Positions 24,624 to 35,103 of a stretch of 64,000 bases of DNA are shown here, one piece after another; the stretch's first letter is position 1, and each line of letters begins with the position of its first letter. The notes under the pieces are model-generated. The model saw nothing but the letters and a program-made list of their open reading frames with translations. It ran no database searches and was not told the DNA's origin. The stretch is from Phialophora verrucosa (Eukaryota; Ascomycota; Eurotiomycetes; Chaetothyriales; Herpotrichiellaceae). The position numbers and the translations under genes are program-made. The stretch covers positions 1,116,001-1,180,000 of the forward strand of contig MSED01000006.1 of NCBI GenBank assembly GCA_002099365.1. The letters run 5' to 3'.

Positions 24624-25222
24624 ATGATGGGGTATAGTACATCTTCAACCGAGTGGCCCAGGGCAGCTAGCGTCCCAGATAAGGCGAAAACCATTATCGA
24701 CACCCTCTTCAGTCTCTTGGACGATACAAGCAAGACAGCAGGCGACAAACTTGCCGAAGACGTTTTCACCGACGACGGAGTGATGGAGTCATCCACAGGC
24801 AAAGTAGAGGGAAAGGAGGGTATAAATTCACTATCCCAACTATCAAAGTCGACATGATCAAACAATTGCAATTACTAATACAGGCAACAGCGATCCGCAG
24901 GTCTAGAGACAATGCCTGGAAGGTCGTCAGATCTCGCCGTCACGAACTCCTGCGCGTGTACGCCCACGATTCCGCAGCCCTGGATCTTCTGGCAATCGGC
25001 GAAGTAACAGCGGGGCTTCCAAATAACAAGACAGTTACCGCTGAATTTACCACTCGAATCGTACTGGTAGACGAGGGAGACTCGGGGCCAAAGATCAAGT
25101 CGTATCTACTGTGGGCAGTAAGCGAACCCTTTCTACTTAGGTCTTCACCTATTCTTACTGCAGTTTCGTAGGACCCCACGCCATTGCACAAAGCCGTCCA
25201 GGAAGCACTCGAGACCAAGTAA
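24624..25222 (+). CDS. SnoaL/NTF2-like small protein
   Basis: Exons 24624-24819, 24891-25117 and 25172-25222 sum to 157 residues. The pattern fits the NTF2/SnoaL fold: an N-terminal helix pair (KAKTIIDTLFSLLD), then GDKLAEDVFTDDGVME, the conserved GKEAIR junction, and beta strands ending in TTRIVLVDEGDSGPKIK and SYLLWA. The first intron joins at GKE|AIRRSRDNAW, which reads naturally only with the acceptor at 24890. Such proteins act as small isomerases, cyclases, dehydratases or hydratases in secondary and catabolic metabolism, or have no known activity. Two adjacent ATGs (24624, 24627) could serve as start. It is divergent from the decarboxylase gene. Function is not assigned. Confidence 0.75.
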
Positions 25223-26188
25223 GGATTGTAAAAAGGCGAAAGACTTGGGGAACTGAGTGAACAGTTAGGGTGTCTTCCTAACCATCAACATGACTTGTTA
25301 CGAGCCACTTGCACGCCTAGATGGTCAAAACAAAAGATCGAGTCTAGGATGATCGAGAACGTCAGGTGGTTCTGCTGAAAGTCGAACAAGGCTGAACCAC
25401 ACGAGTGGTCAGATTATCATGGGGAATGAGTCGTATTCCCCAGCCGCAAGATTCAAGACGCATTGTTGGCGGTTAATTGGTTGGTGGTCCATCTCTTGGT
25501 TCAGCGTGATAGGCTTGTTCGTACTCTGTACCCAATAGCGCGAGGGACATCGAGCCACAGTCCTGAATACTTGTACCACCAGCATACAGTCGGGTCTTTG
25601 ACAGATTGTCCTAATGGGTTAATCGACCATTACAACTGCCGGGACGATAGTTCTCCGTTGCGAATTCTCCTGTCATGTGCAGCTGAATATTGCCGTGCAT
25701 AGACAGAGGTAGACACTCATTTCCCCGGCTGGCGTATTCGTCATATCTGCAGGTCCCATCCATTCGTCCTCAACCACATCTCCGACTTTGGGGCTTTTCC
25801 TATATGAGATGGCTGTTAATTGCTATGTATGCTGAGTACCAAGACTAGCATTAAGGGGGCCCGCCAAGAGGCTTAGGGCCCATGACTTTTGGCCGGGGTG
25901 TTGTATGTGGCTAGCTGAACGGTCTGCCGGAGTGGTGCCGCGGCCCAGGCTGAAAGTTCACAAGGGAGGGCACAGATTACCCCGTCCTCGCTTGCAATTA
26001 TTTTCATCTTTTGTACCTTTGCCCTCTTCAATACCTTTCTGAGCATAAGATTCACTACGAGCAAGCATCATGCCAAGTGTAGTGCATTTCTGAGAGATGC
26101 GCCGCATCCAAGAACTATTGGGACTTAGCCGTTTGGCCGGCTCAACCGCTGGCTGAAACTTCTGAAAACCCCGAAAAAGAACGACACT
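25223..26188. other. Intergenic region, no gene seen
   Basis: Nearly 1 kb with no supported coding sequence. It ends at the long inverted repeat starting at 26189. Confidence 0.5.
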
Positions 26189-26278
26189 CCCCACTTCGAT
26201 GCGAAATGAGCAGCGAGCACACACTAAGGCTGCCCGATTCAGCGATGTGCTCGCTGCTCATTTCGCATCGAAGTGGGG
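26189..26278. repeat. Perfect 33-bp inverted repeat with 24-nt spacer
   Basis: The left arm 26189-26221 and the right arm 26246-26278 are exact reverse complements over 33 bases (left arm begins ccccacttcgatgcgaaatg; right arm ends with its complement). The spacer is 26222-26245. Just outside, gacac on the left and gtgtc on the right could extend the pairing imperfectly after a two-base mismatch. It lies about 190 bases upstream of the start of the mucin-like gene, so it could be promoter or 5' UTR. If transcribed it would form a long hairpin. Neither arm matches another place that I noticed in the window, and no target-site duplication is evident. Confidence 0.95.
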
Positions 26279-26470
26279 CGCGTGTCTCCGGCAATGAACG
26301 AGAAACATCTTCAACCCTAGCGGGTCCAATGCTTCGAGGAGATGGCTTCAATCCTTCTTCCAGTCTATGTATCTTCATCCTTGTTTCTTTCTTCCTGCGC
26401 TCTTACCATCACCGACCTTTGTCATTCCTTTTAGAGCTCTCAAGCTCGTTCCACTCGTTTGTTCGAAGAT

Positions 26471-27829
26471 ATGCAGATCCATCCTTGGACATGTGCATTC
26501 GCCGCCCTTTCTGTTGTCGTTGCCAGCCAGCTCGATCGTCGAGATGACGATGTTTGCAAAGTTGTCGTGACATTGAGCTATGGTGCTCCTGTCTGGGTTC
26601 CTACTGCTGCGTTACTTGACGATCCGGTACCCTGGTCGGAATGGCCTACTCATATACCTTCGTTGCCAACCACATCAGCTTCTACCTGGGGTGGTCGGAG
26701 AGGAAACTCCGGGTTTGTCCCAACCCGAATAGGTTCTGATGATGAGGCTTGGTCCAGCGGAAATCGGGAGACTCCGACCACTTCAATCTCATCAATTGCA
26801 ACTCATCAGCAGCCATGGTTGGACTGGGACTATGGCACAGGGACCGGCGATGTTACAACTAGTTCCTTGCCAACAGGAGGAGAATGGCAGTCGCAGACAC
26901 AGAGCTGGAGCACTCCCCGGCGTCCGAGCAGGACTCAAGGTCCGTGGCACACCGACAGCTCCTCACATTCATCATTTGCGCATTCTCGTCCAACTTCCTC
27001 CGATTCATGGTTCGAAACTAGCGCCATCTCTTCAACTAGCGGCGCCGGCAAAAGCACAACCGCCGCCACGACATCGAGTTGGGTGAGAAGCTGGACGACA
27101 CGTGTTAGTACTACCAAGCAATGGGGTGAAAGTAGCACGCCTTCCAGTAGCACCACCACCATCATCTCCACCTCCTCCGCCTCGTCGTCGTCGTCGACAG
27201 TCATCACTACCACCTTAGACACCACGGCCACAACCTCAGCAGCGACGACTTCAACAGAGACAACTTCCACTCCTACAGCTACATCTACTACAACAACAAC
27301 AACTACTACAGCCTCCACCACAACAAGTGCCACAACCACTTCAGACACCACGGCGACAACTTCCACTCCTACTACAACCACAACCTCTACTACGACAAGT
27401 ACAACAACTACCACAACCACAACCTCCACCACGGCAAGTACAACAACCACTACAACCACGACATCCACCACGACAAGTACGACAACTACCACAACCACAA
27501 CCTCCACCACGACCAGTGCCACAACCACTACAACCACAACTCCACCCACGCCGTCAACGTGTGCTTTTGAAGGCTCTAACACTGCTGCTACGGTTTTCGG
27601 CTACTTTTCATCTGACACGGAGATCGATTACGCGACATGTCGACAAATGTGCATAGACCAAAACGTTGGCACACTTTCTGTCGGGTACGGTATTGACTTT
27701 GGGACAACTTACGCATGTGCCTGTTATAATGAACAAGTCGCAGACTATGCAAATGCGGGTGATACTGGCTTCTTTTTCTCGGATATTACTTGTCCAGCCG
27801 ATGTCGAGCAGACGACGACTGCGCCTTGA
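26471..27829 (+). CDS. Secreted or cell-wall mucin-like Thr/Ser-rich protein with a C-terminal cysteine domain
   Basis: A single-exon gene of 452 residues from the ATG at 26471. That start gives a clean signal peptide (MQIHPWTCAFAALSVVVASQ) followed by LDRR, a possible Kex2-like site. The middle is low in complexity, dominated by Thr and Ser with Pro and Gly, and should be heavily O-glycosylated. From about nucleotide 27140 it becomes nearly pure Thr/Ser. The last 90 residues form a six-cysteine domain (CAFEG...TCRQMC...YACACYN...ITCP) that resembles a WSC-like carbohydrate-binding module. No transmembrane segment or clear GPI signal follows; it ends in EQTTTAP. Likely an extracellular or wall-bound adhesin-type protein. 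The WSC assignment is by pattern only. Confidence 0.8.
   Translation: MQIHPWTCAFAALSVVVASQLDRRDDDVCKVVVTLSYGAPVWVPTAALLDDPVPWSEWPTHIPSLPTTSASTWGGRRGNSGFVPTRIGSDDEAWSSGNRETPTTSISSIATHQQPWLDWDYGTGTGDVTTSSLPTGGEWQSQTQSWSTPRRPSRTQGPWHTDSSSHSSFAHSRPTSSDSWFETSAISSTSGAGKSTTAATTSSWVRSWTTRVSTTKQWGESSTPSSSTTTIISTSSASSSSSTVITTTLDTTATTSAATTSTETTSTPTATSTTTTTTTTASTTTSATTTSDTTATTSTPTTTTTSTTTSTTTTTTTTSTTASTTTTTTTTSTTTSTTTTTTTTSTTTSATTTTTTTPPTPSTCAFEGSNTAATVFGYFSSDTEIDYATCRQMCIDQNVGTLSVGYGIDFGTTYACACYNEQVADYANAGDTGFFFSDITCPADVEQTTTAP
27140..27545 (+). repeat. Low-complexity ACN-codon repeat encoding a Thr/Ser tract
   Basis: Imperfect tandem units of about 6-60 bases built from aca, acc, act and acg codons (for example acaaccactacaaccac) lie inside the mucin-like gene. 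Partial long-unit duplication is visible around 27400-27530. Such tracts commonly vary in length between strains. The long open frame on the opposite strand, rich in valine, is only a by-product of this composition. Confidence 0.85.
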
Positions 27830-28994
27830 GGGATACAGTCGAGATTGGTTGTTCCTCGCACTCAAAGCGGGGCGTTGGATAATATTGCAACCCAGGGCGC
27901 CGCAGTGACGATTTTTCAGCTCACCGACGGCTACTCCTTTCTTGATTTCTGGAGGCTTCCTTATGAGACTCGCATACAGATCGAGCTTACCCAGATGAAG
28001 CGGCACCGGTGAGGGTCCGTAGTGGACCTGGTGGTCGGGAAATGTTTGGTCCGATTACAGTGAGGGAGCGAGGGAGAGATATCATTTACAGTACCCTGAC
28101 CTCTCCTGATTGGCATATGTAGGCGACCACTACCATAGCTAATCCCTGTGGCAGCCTATGCCGGGCCCTCCACAGACTTCACTTCGGTTGCGCTCTCAAG
28201 CTGGCTGACAAGTATGTAGAGAGCCTGCTTCTCTGCTGCTCCTCGCTTTTTATTTTCGCTTTTCTAACGAGTTGAGCAACTTGTGGTGCAAACACCTGGA
28301 GCTGCCATTTACCAGCTGTGTGCCTATGCCTATCTGTAGGAACGGCACGCTCACCCCTGGAGTCTCGATTTGATTGTTACTTTCTTACATGCACGACCTT
28401 TAAGCCGGGTTAGGGGTCTGTATTGTTCACTCGACCCGACTGCCCGGAGCCCGTGATTTGAATCTTGGGATGCTTCCGCAAATTCGAGTGCAGCCTTTAA
28501 AACTTCGCGATTGATTCTACCGTTGCTTGGCTTACCTTGCCCGTTTCGAGGTCTCCCTCCGAGTATAGTGCACAACGCTGTTGAACGGGCCACCTACCTT
28601 GGTCCGCAACTGTTGTCTTGGTTCTCGCGGTCCCGGACAATCAACAGCTACATACACACATTACCGTCTCGATCGCCACATATACATTTATGGATCATCT
28701 TCTGTGAATTTCTGCCTTCGAGCGTGTGTCACTGACTAAGAGTGGCCGGTCCGCAGTTAGACTAGGAGATAAGCTCGGCGTGTGTGAGGGTTATAGATCT
28801 CTGTAAGCTTCATTGGGTAGATTGGCCATTATCGACTCGTTTAGGTGCTTGCTCTTCGCGGTAGATATCTATTCTTGCTCCTAGTCGGCTTGAGCCTTCT
28901 TCAAGGCATTTCTAAAAGTCAATAACAGGCTACTAAGATTACACTTTCCCTTTGAAATATGATGACCTCGATAAAAGCACGAGGAAGACGATGA
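27830..28994. other. Intergenic region, no gene seen
   Basis: About 1.15 kb without a supported gene between the mucin-like gene and the AAA-ATPase relic. Short open frames are not convincing. Confidence 0.5.
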
Positions 28995-29290
28995 TCGTTC
29001 GGTGCTTGGAAGCGCATCAATGAGGGTCTAGAGTCATCGGATATCAGTGGTGAATACTTGGACCGTCTCGCTAACGTCCAGCTCAACGGCCGCGAGGTAG
29101 GTTCCGCATGCGAACGAGGATCTTCAGTGGAAACTTGCAGATCAGAAACACCATCTCCACTGCGATTGACTTGGCGAACGGAAAGGAGGAATGCCTGTCG
29201 TTTTTGCACATCTCACGAGCTCTGATGGCAAACGGCTATAAGGTTTCTGAGCTGGGTGGTATGTCGGTGGACGATAGCTTGTACGAGTGA
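28995..29290 (+). pseudogene. C-terminal remnant of a fungal AAA+ ATPase
   Basis: Translation from 28995 (SFGAWKRINEGL) through YLDRLANVQLNGRE, then across a good intron (29097-29140) into IRNTISTAIDLANGKEECL and on to the stop at 29290, matches the lid region that ends large fungal AAA-domain ATPases (pattern: LNGR-[EQ]-I-[RK]-N at the arginine-rich sensor 2 helix). In-frame stop TGA at 28992 blocks extension upstream. The Walker A and B parts of the ATPase module are absent from the sequence before it. I therefore read it as a decayed fragment. The family identity rests on about 90 residues. Confidence 0.6.
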
Positions 29291-30158
29291 GGTTCGATGG
29301 TACGACTTTTGGAAAGGGGTGGGCTAGGATACATGGGTGATTTAAATGGCGAGAACACTAACGCTGAGGTATTGGGAATGGTGAGACTTCCTGACTTCCG
29401 TATATGGTAACATTCGCGGGAACCGTCGATCCGTGGTCTTTGGTATGGTGCCTCCTCCTGCCTCTCCTGAGCGTGAGGTGGCTAGCTCTTTGATCAATCC
29501 GCGTTGTGCAGGTCAAGTGGAAGCTGCAAGAGCCAAGAGACGGAGGGTCAGACATCGAGGAGGACGATTTGCAGGCAGCGAGGGAGCGAGGAGGATTGCC
29601 TCAAAATATCTGCTGAGTAGTGTCAGGCTGTTCCGTTGGGCCTGAATGCCCTGGAGTGCCTTACCCATATACAGTAGAGTCAAGCGGTCGAGCAAGGCCA
29701 GCCCTGAAGTGTTAAATTCAGCGACGCTGCTTTTGAAGAAGGGGTCGAATTGTCCGTGACGAATTTCGATAAGGCCAAATCATATACGTTGCCACAAGTC
29801 TCCCACACAAGGCGGCATCACCCTTGGCCCAAAGTGGGGGGAGCTGGGCGTTTATTTACCTCGTCTTGCTACTGTAGGAAATGACCGTGCTAGTCACCGC
29901 CGACACAATGATGTTGTTTGACTCATAGCCCCAATTCGGTACTTGAAATCGACATGCATCTGCTCCTCCATGACTCCAGTTAGGGGTGCCACGATATATC
30001 CATCCAAAAAACCACTCTTTAAAGCGCCGAGCCGCTATTCTCAGGTTTCTGTTAACACTGGGACTCTGTCCGAATAAGTCAACCCAGTCAAGCAACTCAA
30101 TCCCTCGGACGTCTTCTTAACCAAGCCTACCATCAATCCCTTTCTCATCATATTCAAG
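29291..30158. other. Intergenic region, no gene seen
   Basis: About 870 bases with no supported coding sequence; possible further decayed material after the AAA relic. Confidence 0.4.
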
Positions 30159-30350
30159 ATGCCTCCACAGCGGCCCGTGTGTACACAGTATCAGATTCGA
30201 TACACTTGCGGACATAGCCTTAATGGCGAGTTTGTCAAATGCCTAAAACATGAAGGGAGTCCAGATAACAAGTGCGGCAAGGGCGTTTGGAAGTACGAAG
30301 AAGAGAAGACATCGGGTCACAAGAGTCGGTCGTGCTCAACAAGCGCTTGA
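30159..30350 (+). CDS. Small Cys/His-rich hypothetical protein
   Basis: A 63-residue frame from a real ATG. It contains four cysteines after residue 15 and paired CGH (YTCGHSLNG) and CLKH motifs, then KCGKG and a basic C-terminus (KTSGHKSRSC). Spaced Cys/His residues suggest a small metal-binding or disulfide-stabilised protein; similar short CGH-containing proteins occur in fungi. There is no signal peptide. The frame could also be the first exon of a longer gene, or decayed. I cannot name a function. Confidence 0.4.
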   Translation: MPPQRPVCTQYQIRYTCGHSLNGEFVKCLKHEGSPDNKCGKGVWKYEEEKTSGHKSRSCSTSA

Positions 30351-30429
30351 GGTATTTTACAAGCTTTCAAAGTCGCGGACAAGTTGCATTCATTAACAGG
30401 TTGACGCCATCATCAGGTCTTCGAGGTTG

Positions 30430-31938
30430 CTAGTCCCAAGGCCGACCCTTGCCTGAAGAATCCACGAGAGCCGCTTCCAGGCTGTAAAGTTCTTCCTCTT
30501 TCATGGCATTCCAACGTTCGAGGTCGTAATGTGGTTGTAGAGATGACTGCTCGAAATCAATAAATTTCGGCACTTCGCTTGTGATCAATATATTATCCTC
30601 AACCAAATCGCCGTGAAGGAGACCAGAGGCCTGTAGCTCTCGGAGTGCTTCCTTGCAATCCTCCTTGTCTGAAACACGAGCCGGCCTGCCAGGTATTGCC
30701 TTCGTAAGGAATCCAATAACTCGGTGTCGAGATCCCTCAAAGGCATATCCCAACAATTCAGGTCCTAGCTGTGATTTTCTTCCTGCCAGAGTGTAAATAG
30801 CCTCTAGTTCCCTTAGCATCCAGCGAAGTTCGAAATTGAATCTCGCGATCTTCAGATAGCATAACTCCGATCCGTTGTCAACGTATGTGACTCGAGATTT
30901 CTTGGGAGATACAACACGAAGATTCAAAATATCGAAGAATGGGTAACCTCCCACAACTTTCTCCGGAGGTAATGAATGAACCTTGAAATGATTCTGGAGA
31001 CAATGGACTCCATCACCGAGCCTTGAAACCGTCAATGTATCCCACTTATCGTACCATCCGCTGAGTTTCGACAACGCACGAATAAGCTCATCGTTCGACG
31101 TTCTCGAGTCCTCCGGTAAGATACTAATATCAGTTATGTGAACATAGACAATTCTCTTCCCATCGTTGTCGTCACGTCGAAGCCGATATTAGCAGTCAAC
31201 GGGGCTGAGGTCCAGATCCAACAAAGTTTCGCGTATATTCATTTGAAGTGCATTACTGCCTTCCATGTACTTTTTGAACACAGCCTGCAACGCTGTCTCA
31301 AGACTTGCCACGACCCGAAAACTTGTTTCGCGGAAATAACGAAGCCCGACATAGAAAGTATTAAGCTCCAGCTTAAGAGCACTGTCCACGTCTTGCCGGG
31401 TTTCGGAGGAGTTCTCGAAGCTGCTCAAGTAGTGAAGCCAAGGAGTTTGTTGGAAGGGTGAAGATATCGGTCGAGAAGGCGGGTTGGATTCGGTGGATTC
31501 GGTGATGGTATTGTAGACTTGATCCCAGACAAGAGTATTTTCCGGCTTGCGGCTAAGGGCCACATTTAAGAGAGGTTTAATACGTTTGAAGCCGAATCCG
31601 CTAGAGGCAACTGCAGAAATGAGCTTGAGGAGATCGCTTCGGAGGGAGCCACAGCCTGTCTCCGAAAGGAGTAGGCCTGAGACTGGAAGGCTTTGAATGG
31701 AGGAAAGAAAAGGTAGCGCGAGATTCCGCAGATCTATAAATGCGTTGTTGGGAGAGTACTCAACAATGCTGGACTATCTTACCCTCTTGTCCCAGCTGAT
31801 CCAGCGCATCTGATGTGCAAGAGAGGCTCCTGTCTGAACAAGCGACGTAAAACATGTATGGAGGTCATTAAGGGCTTTCCCAATAGAAATGTCTTTGATG
31901 ATCTCTTTGATGATCTTCGACTGCGGTTGATTTGTCAT
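30430..31938 (-). pseudogene. FunK1-like/APH-like protein kinase, probably broken or chimeric
   Basis: Two coding pieces in one minus-strand frame. The upstream piece (about 31730-31192, possibly starting with an exon at the ATG 31938) resembles the N-terminal region of fungal FunK1-type kinases (LPVSGLLLSETGCGSLRSDL, TPWLHYLSSFENSSE, FYVGLRYFRE). The downstream piece (31188-30430) is a compact kinase-fold domain with a Lys strand (ELCYLKIARF), helix Glu (LRELEAIY), catalytic loop HGDLVEDNILI and metal-binding FIDFE. They are joined in the same frame except for a TAA at 31189-31191. The kinase piece has no ATG of its own. The usual long middle part of FunK1 proteins is missing, and the first exon joins the next only in the wrong phase. 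This suggests a decayed or fused gene, unless an intron hides the stop. Confidence 0.55.
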
Positions 31939-32988
31939 GGCGACAGGCTCTGCCCCGGAAGGCCGTGATGTACTTTGAGATGGGAGCTATGTACAGGTGG
32001 TCAAGACAACAGTCGCGCTTCGTGTCGAATTCTCCGCTACCTATGACATCACAAAGAAAGGGAATCGATGCAGGCCTCGGATATCACTGTCTACATTTAT
32101 CAAAACGAGACAAACACTGCAAATACTGCAAACATCCCCAAGACGGCGTTCCCGAAAGGTGGCTCCTCCCAGCAGCAAACAGTGACTTAAGGCCGCCCAG
32201 ACCAGGTGACATGTGACATCGCCTGCACCCTCAACGGTTGGAGGACAAGTCTTCTTGGAACAGGCATTTCGACATCGGAACCTCGACGTGCGCACTTTCC
32301 ATTTCCATCTTTGCACCTGAGCCAGCTAGCACAGAACCCCGCTTTAATAAATCTAGCCTGATGATCTGGCTTTGCACCCTTACCTTTGCGGAAGATTGTG
32401 GTATCGAGGTCATCCCGAGTCTGGGAGCGGTTTTCGTAGTTTCCAGGATGACACAGCTCTCCCCTCCGGCAGCCACTTCCTTCCGGCTATCAGAGGGATC
32501 AGCATTCCTCAACAAGAAGCTATGTTCGGCGCTCAAGCCTGCGCTTCGGCCGTTTGCGGAGTGCCTGGAGTCACGTATCGATCGTCGTCCCAATGAATCG
32601 AATCGTGCCACCGCCAACAATGCCAAATACTCGTATGTCTCAGAGACCTAGGTCACGCACACTTCTCGAGTCGGAATCCCAGATTCTCTCTGATGTGACA
32701 CAAATTCTATCATATTACCTTCCACCAGAGAAGTTATATCTGTGTACTCCGTATGTCTCAACAGTACTCGGTGTCTTATCTGAGAGTATGGAATCCGGAC
32801 AAGCTACGTCTGAAGAGCGACCTTCACGCATCCCCGATCCTTTGACGACGCCAAGAAGAAGGAACTGATTCCATCATCCATAGTATTACCTCCGCCCTAT
32901 TTGTCCATCTAGCTCACGTTGCTCGACTGAGGAATACACCTCCACATGCCCGCCTACCCCTCACGTCAACAAGTTAACTCCCTGCAAA
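31939..32988. other. Intergenic region, no gene seen
   Basis: About 1.05 kb between the kinase relic and the 3' end of the second BVMO. Open frames on both strands (for example 32231-32651) overlap each other and show no domain or codon pattern that I trust. Confidence 0.45.
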
Positions 32989-35103
32989 TCATTTCTCAAT
33001 GTACCAAGCCAGATCACTGTCCTCGTCGAATTCGAATTCAGTGAACCCATTGCCCATGAACTTGAACCGATTAGGCGAGCGGTACTCGACATCAAAATCC
33101 TCGACGCGCAACTCGCCGCCAATGATGCGTTTATACAGCATGCCACTGCCCGCAAAGAGTGCCACTACCCGCCCATCCGTCGTGCCCTGCTTGTACCAGC
33201 TCTTACATGGCGCGGTCCAGACAAGCGACTTGTGGATCTCGTCCGAGTACCGAACGTGCTGATCGACGACGGCGGTATTGGGCACGAAGCTCTTGATATC
33301 TTCCTCGGCCATCTTTCGGATCCACTTGACGAAATAGTCGCCGTTCCAGTTCATGCCTTCCAAAAGGGATCCATGGCCTGCGAGCGCATTCGGTCCCAGC
33401 ACGGTGAAATAGTTGGGCATATTCTTGGCTGCTACCGAGAAGTAGGATTCAGGCTTGTGTGTCCAGGCTTCGCGCAGGTCGACACCGTTGCGGCCGATGG
33501 TGGGGTAGTTGGGACGGAAGGAGACATCGAATCCAGTCGCGCAGATCACTGTGTTTCATCAGTTTATCTGATTCAAGGAAGCGAGCAGGGTGATCAACTT
33601 ACCAACGTCAACCTCGTGGATTTTGCCGTCGGCAGTGTGGATGGCGGTTTCGCTGATGTGCGTGATGCTACTGTTGGTGATGTCACAGTAAGGCAGCGAA
33701 AAGGCTTCGAGATAGCCTTCGCCTGGAGTGATTCGTCGACAACCTAGCGACCATTTGGGGATCAAGATGTCGCACAGGCGAGGGTCGTGGTTTAAACGCT
33801 CACGCATCTGCTCCGCGGCGATCGTCATGGCTTCCTTGTTGGCGTCCGAGTCTTTGATGAACTGTTTACATGGACTATCAGCACTATTCTCATTCCATCC
33901 ATACTCCAGAGCCCCTCAAATAGCACAGTTTGGATGGTGCACGATCACTGCTTACCATGCGGAAGGCTTTGTTTGTTCTGGCGATCATGGCTCTACGGTG
34001 TTCTCTCAACGTATCTGGCTCTTCTCGGAACTTCTGCTTCTCCTCTTCGGTGTAGATGGGGTTGTTGCCAGATTTGCCCGACCGACCCAAGTGTTGAGAA
34101 GGCGGGACGCGGTAGTAGATCCACGACGGCCCTCTAACAAAGTTCATGACAGTTGTACCTGGCAGCTTGGCCATTTGAGGCACAATCTGAACGCCAGAGG
34201 AGCCGTTTCCGATGACGGCAATACGCTTGTTCGAGTAATCGAAGTCGTGGTCCCAGTCGGCCGAGTGGACGCGCTGACCTTGAAAGTCTTGCAGGCCCTT
34301 GATGTTGGGCCATTGGTAAGTGCTGTGACAGTAGTATCAGCTTGCACTTGCTTAGACGGCTAGCTGGGTGTCAATAGACTTACTCAAGAACCCCTTGTCC
34401 ATTGATCAGAACGTCCGCCCATTCGTCCCTCCTCTGCTCTCCCGTTTGTATCGTCACCTTCCACTGGCCACGCTGTTCATCCCAAAAGGCTCGAACGACC
34501 CTAGTATTGAACTGGATGTCTCGATCGAGGTTCCACTTTTTGGTAGTCTTTATGATATATTGCTCGATCTCTGCGCCGCTCGAGTAAAACCGAGTCCATT
34601 CTGGATTCGGGTCGAAAGGGAAAGCCTAATTCGAAATTGCTATGAGCTCGTTGTCCTGTCCTCCTCTCTCGCTTTGCAGCACCAGGCCGACAGGAATCAA
34701 TACTCACATAGATGTGGGAAGGAACGTCACACTGGACTCCGGGATAAGTGTTTGCAATCCACGTGCCACCAACGTCGGATCGTTTCTCAAAAATGGTGTG
34801 GTCCACAATGGCATCCATCTCCGGAAAGCGATGCTGAAACTTGTGCGCCATCAGCAAACCGGAGAACCCGGCACCGACAGTGATGACTCGGATCTTGCGA
34901 GGAGTGAAGGCCAGCTGATCGCCTCGGGGAATGTAGTAGGGATCCTTGTCTGCAAGGCTTCCATAGTAGCCATTCTTATTCTGTGCCGTCGACTTCAGCA
35001 GCTCTGCGGGTGGGTTGCGGTCTAAGACCTTCTGAATGGTCGGCACTTCTCCGTCTGGACCTCCTATGCCTTGAGGTGCGAGTTGCTCCTCAGTCAGCGC
35101 CAT
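32989..35103 (-). CDS. Baeyer-Villiger monooxygenase (class B flavoprotein), copy 2
   Basis: It should oxidise a ketone to an ester or lactone with FAD and NADPH. Minus-strand exons 35103-34708, 34625-34384, 34322-33956, 33861-33603 and 33548-32989 sum to 607 residues. An N-terminal extension of about 65 residues, common in larger fungal BVMOs, precedes the FAD motif GAGFSG (77-82). The fingerprint reads FQGQRVHSADWD, matching FxGxxxHxxxW[PD]. GNGSSG marks the NADPH-binding half, and the ATG motif is [10 protein letters not shown]. The C-terminus (FDEDSDLAWYIEK) is like that of long BVMOs of the cyclopentadecanone/steroid type. It differs from copy 1 in length and intron positions, so it is not a recent duplicate. 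It is head-to-head with an SDR gene. Confidence 0.94.

Noticed and set aside
26935..27582. Val-rich antisense frame of 215 residues
   Set aside because: It is the complement of the Thr/Ser codon repeat in the mucin-like gene; low complexity only.
32231..32651. Overlapping frames of 131-137 residues on both strands
   Set aside because: They cover the same DNA on opposite strands with no recognisable content; neither has supporting splice or domain evidence.
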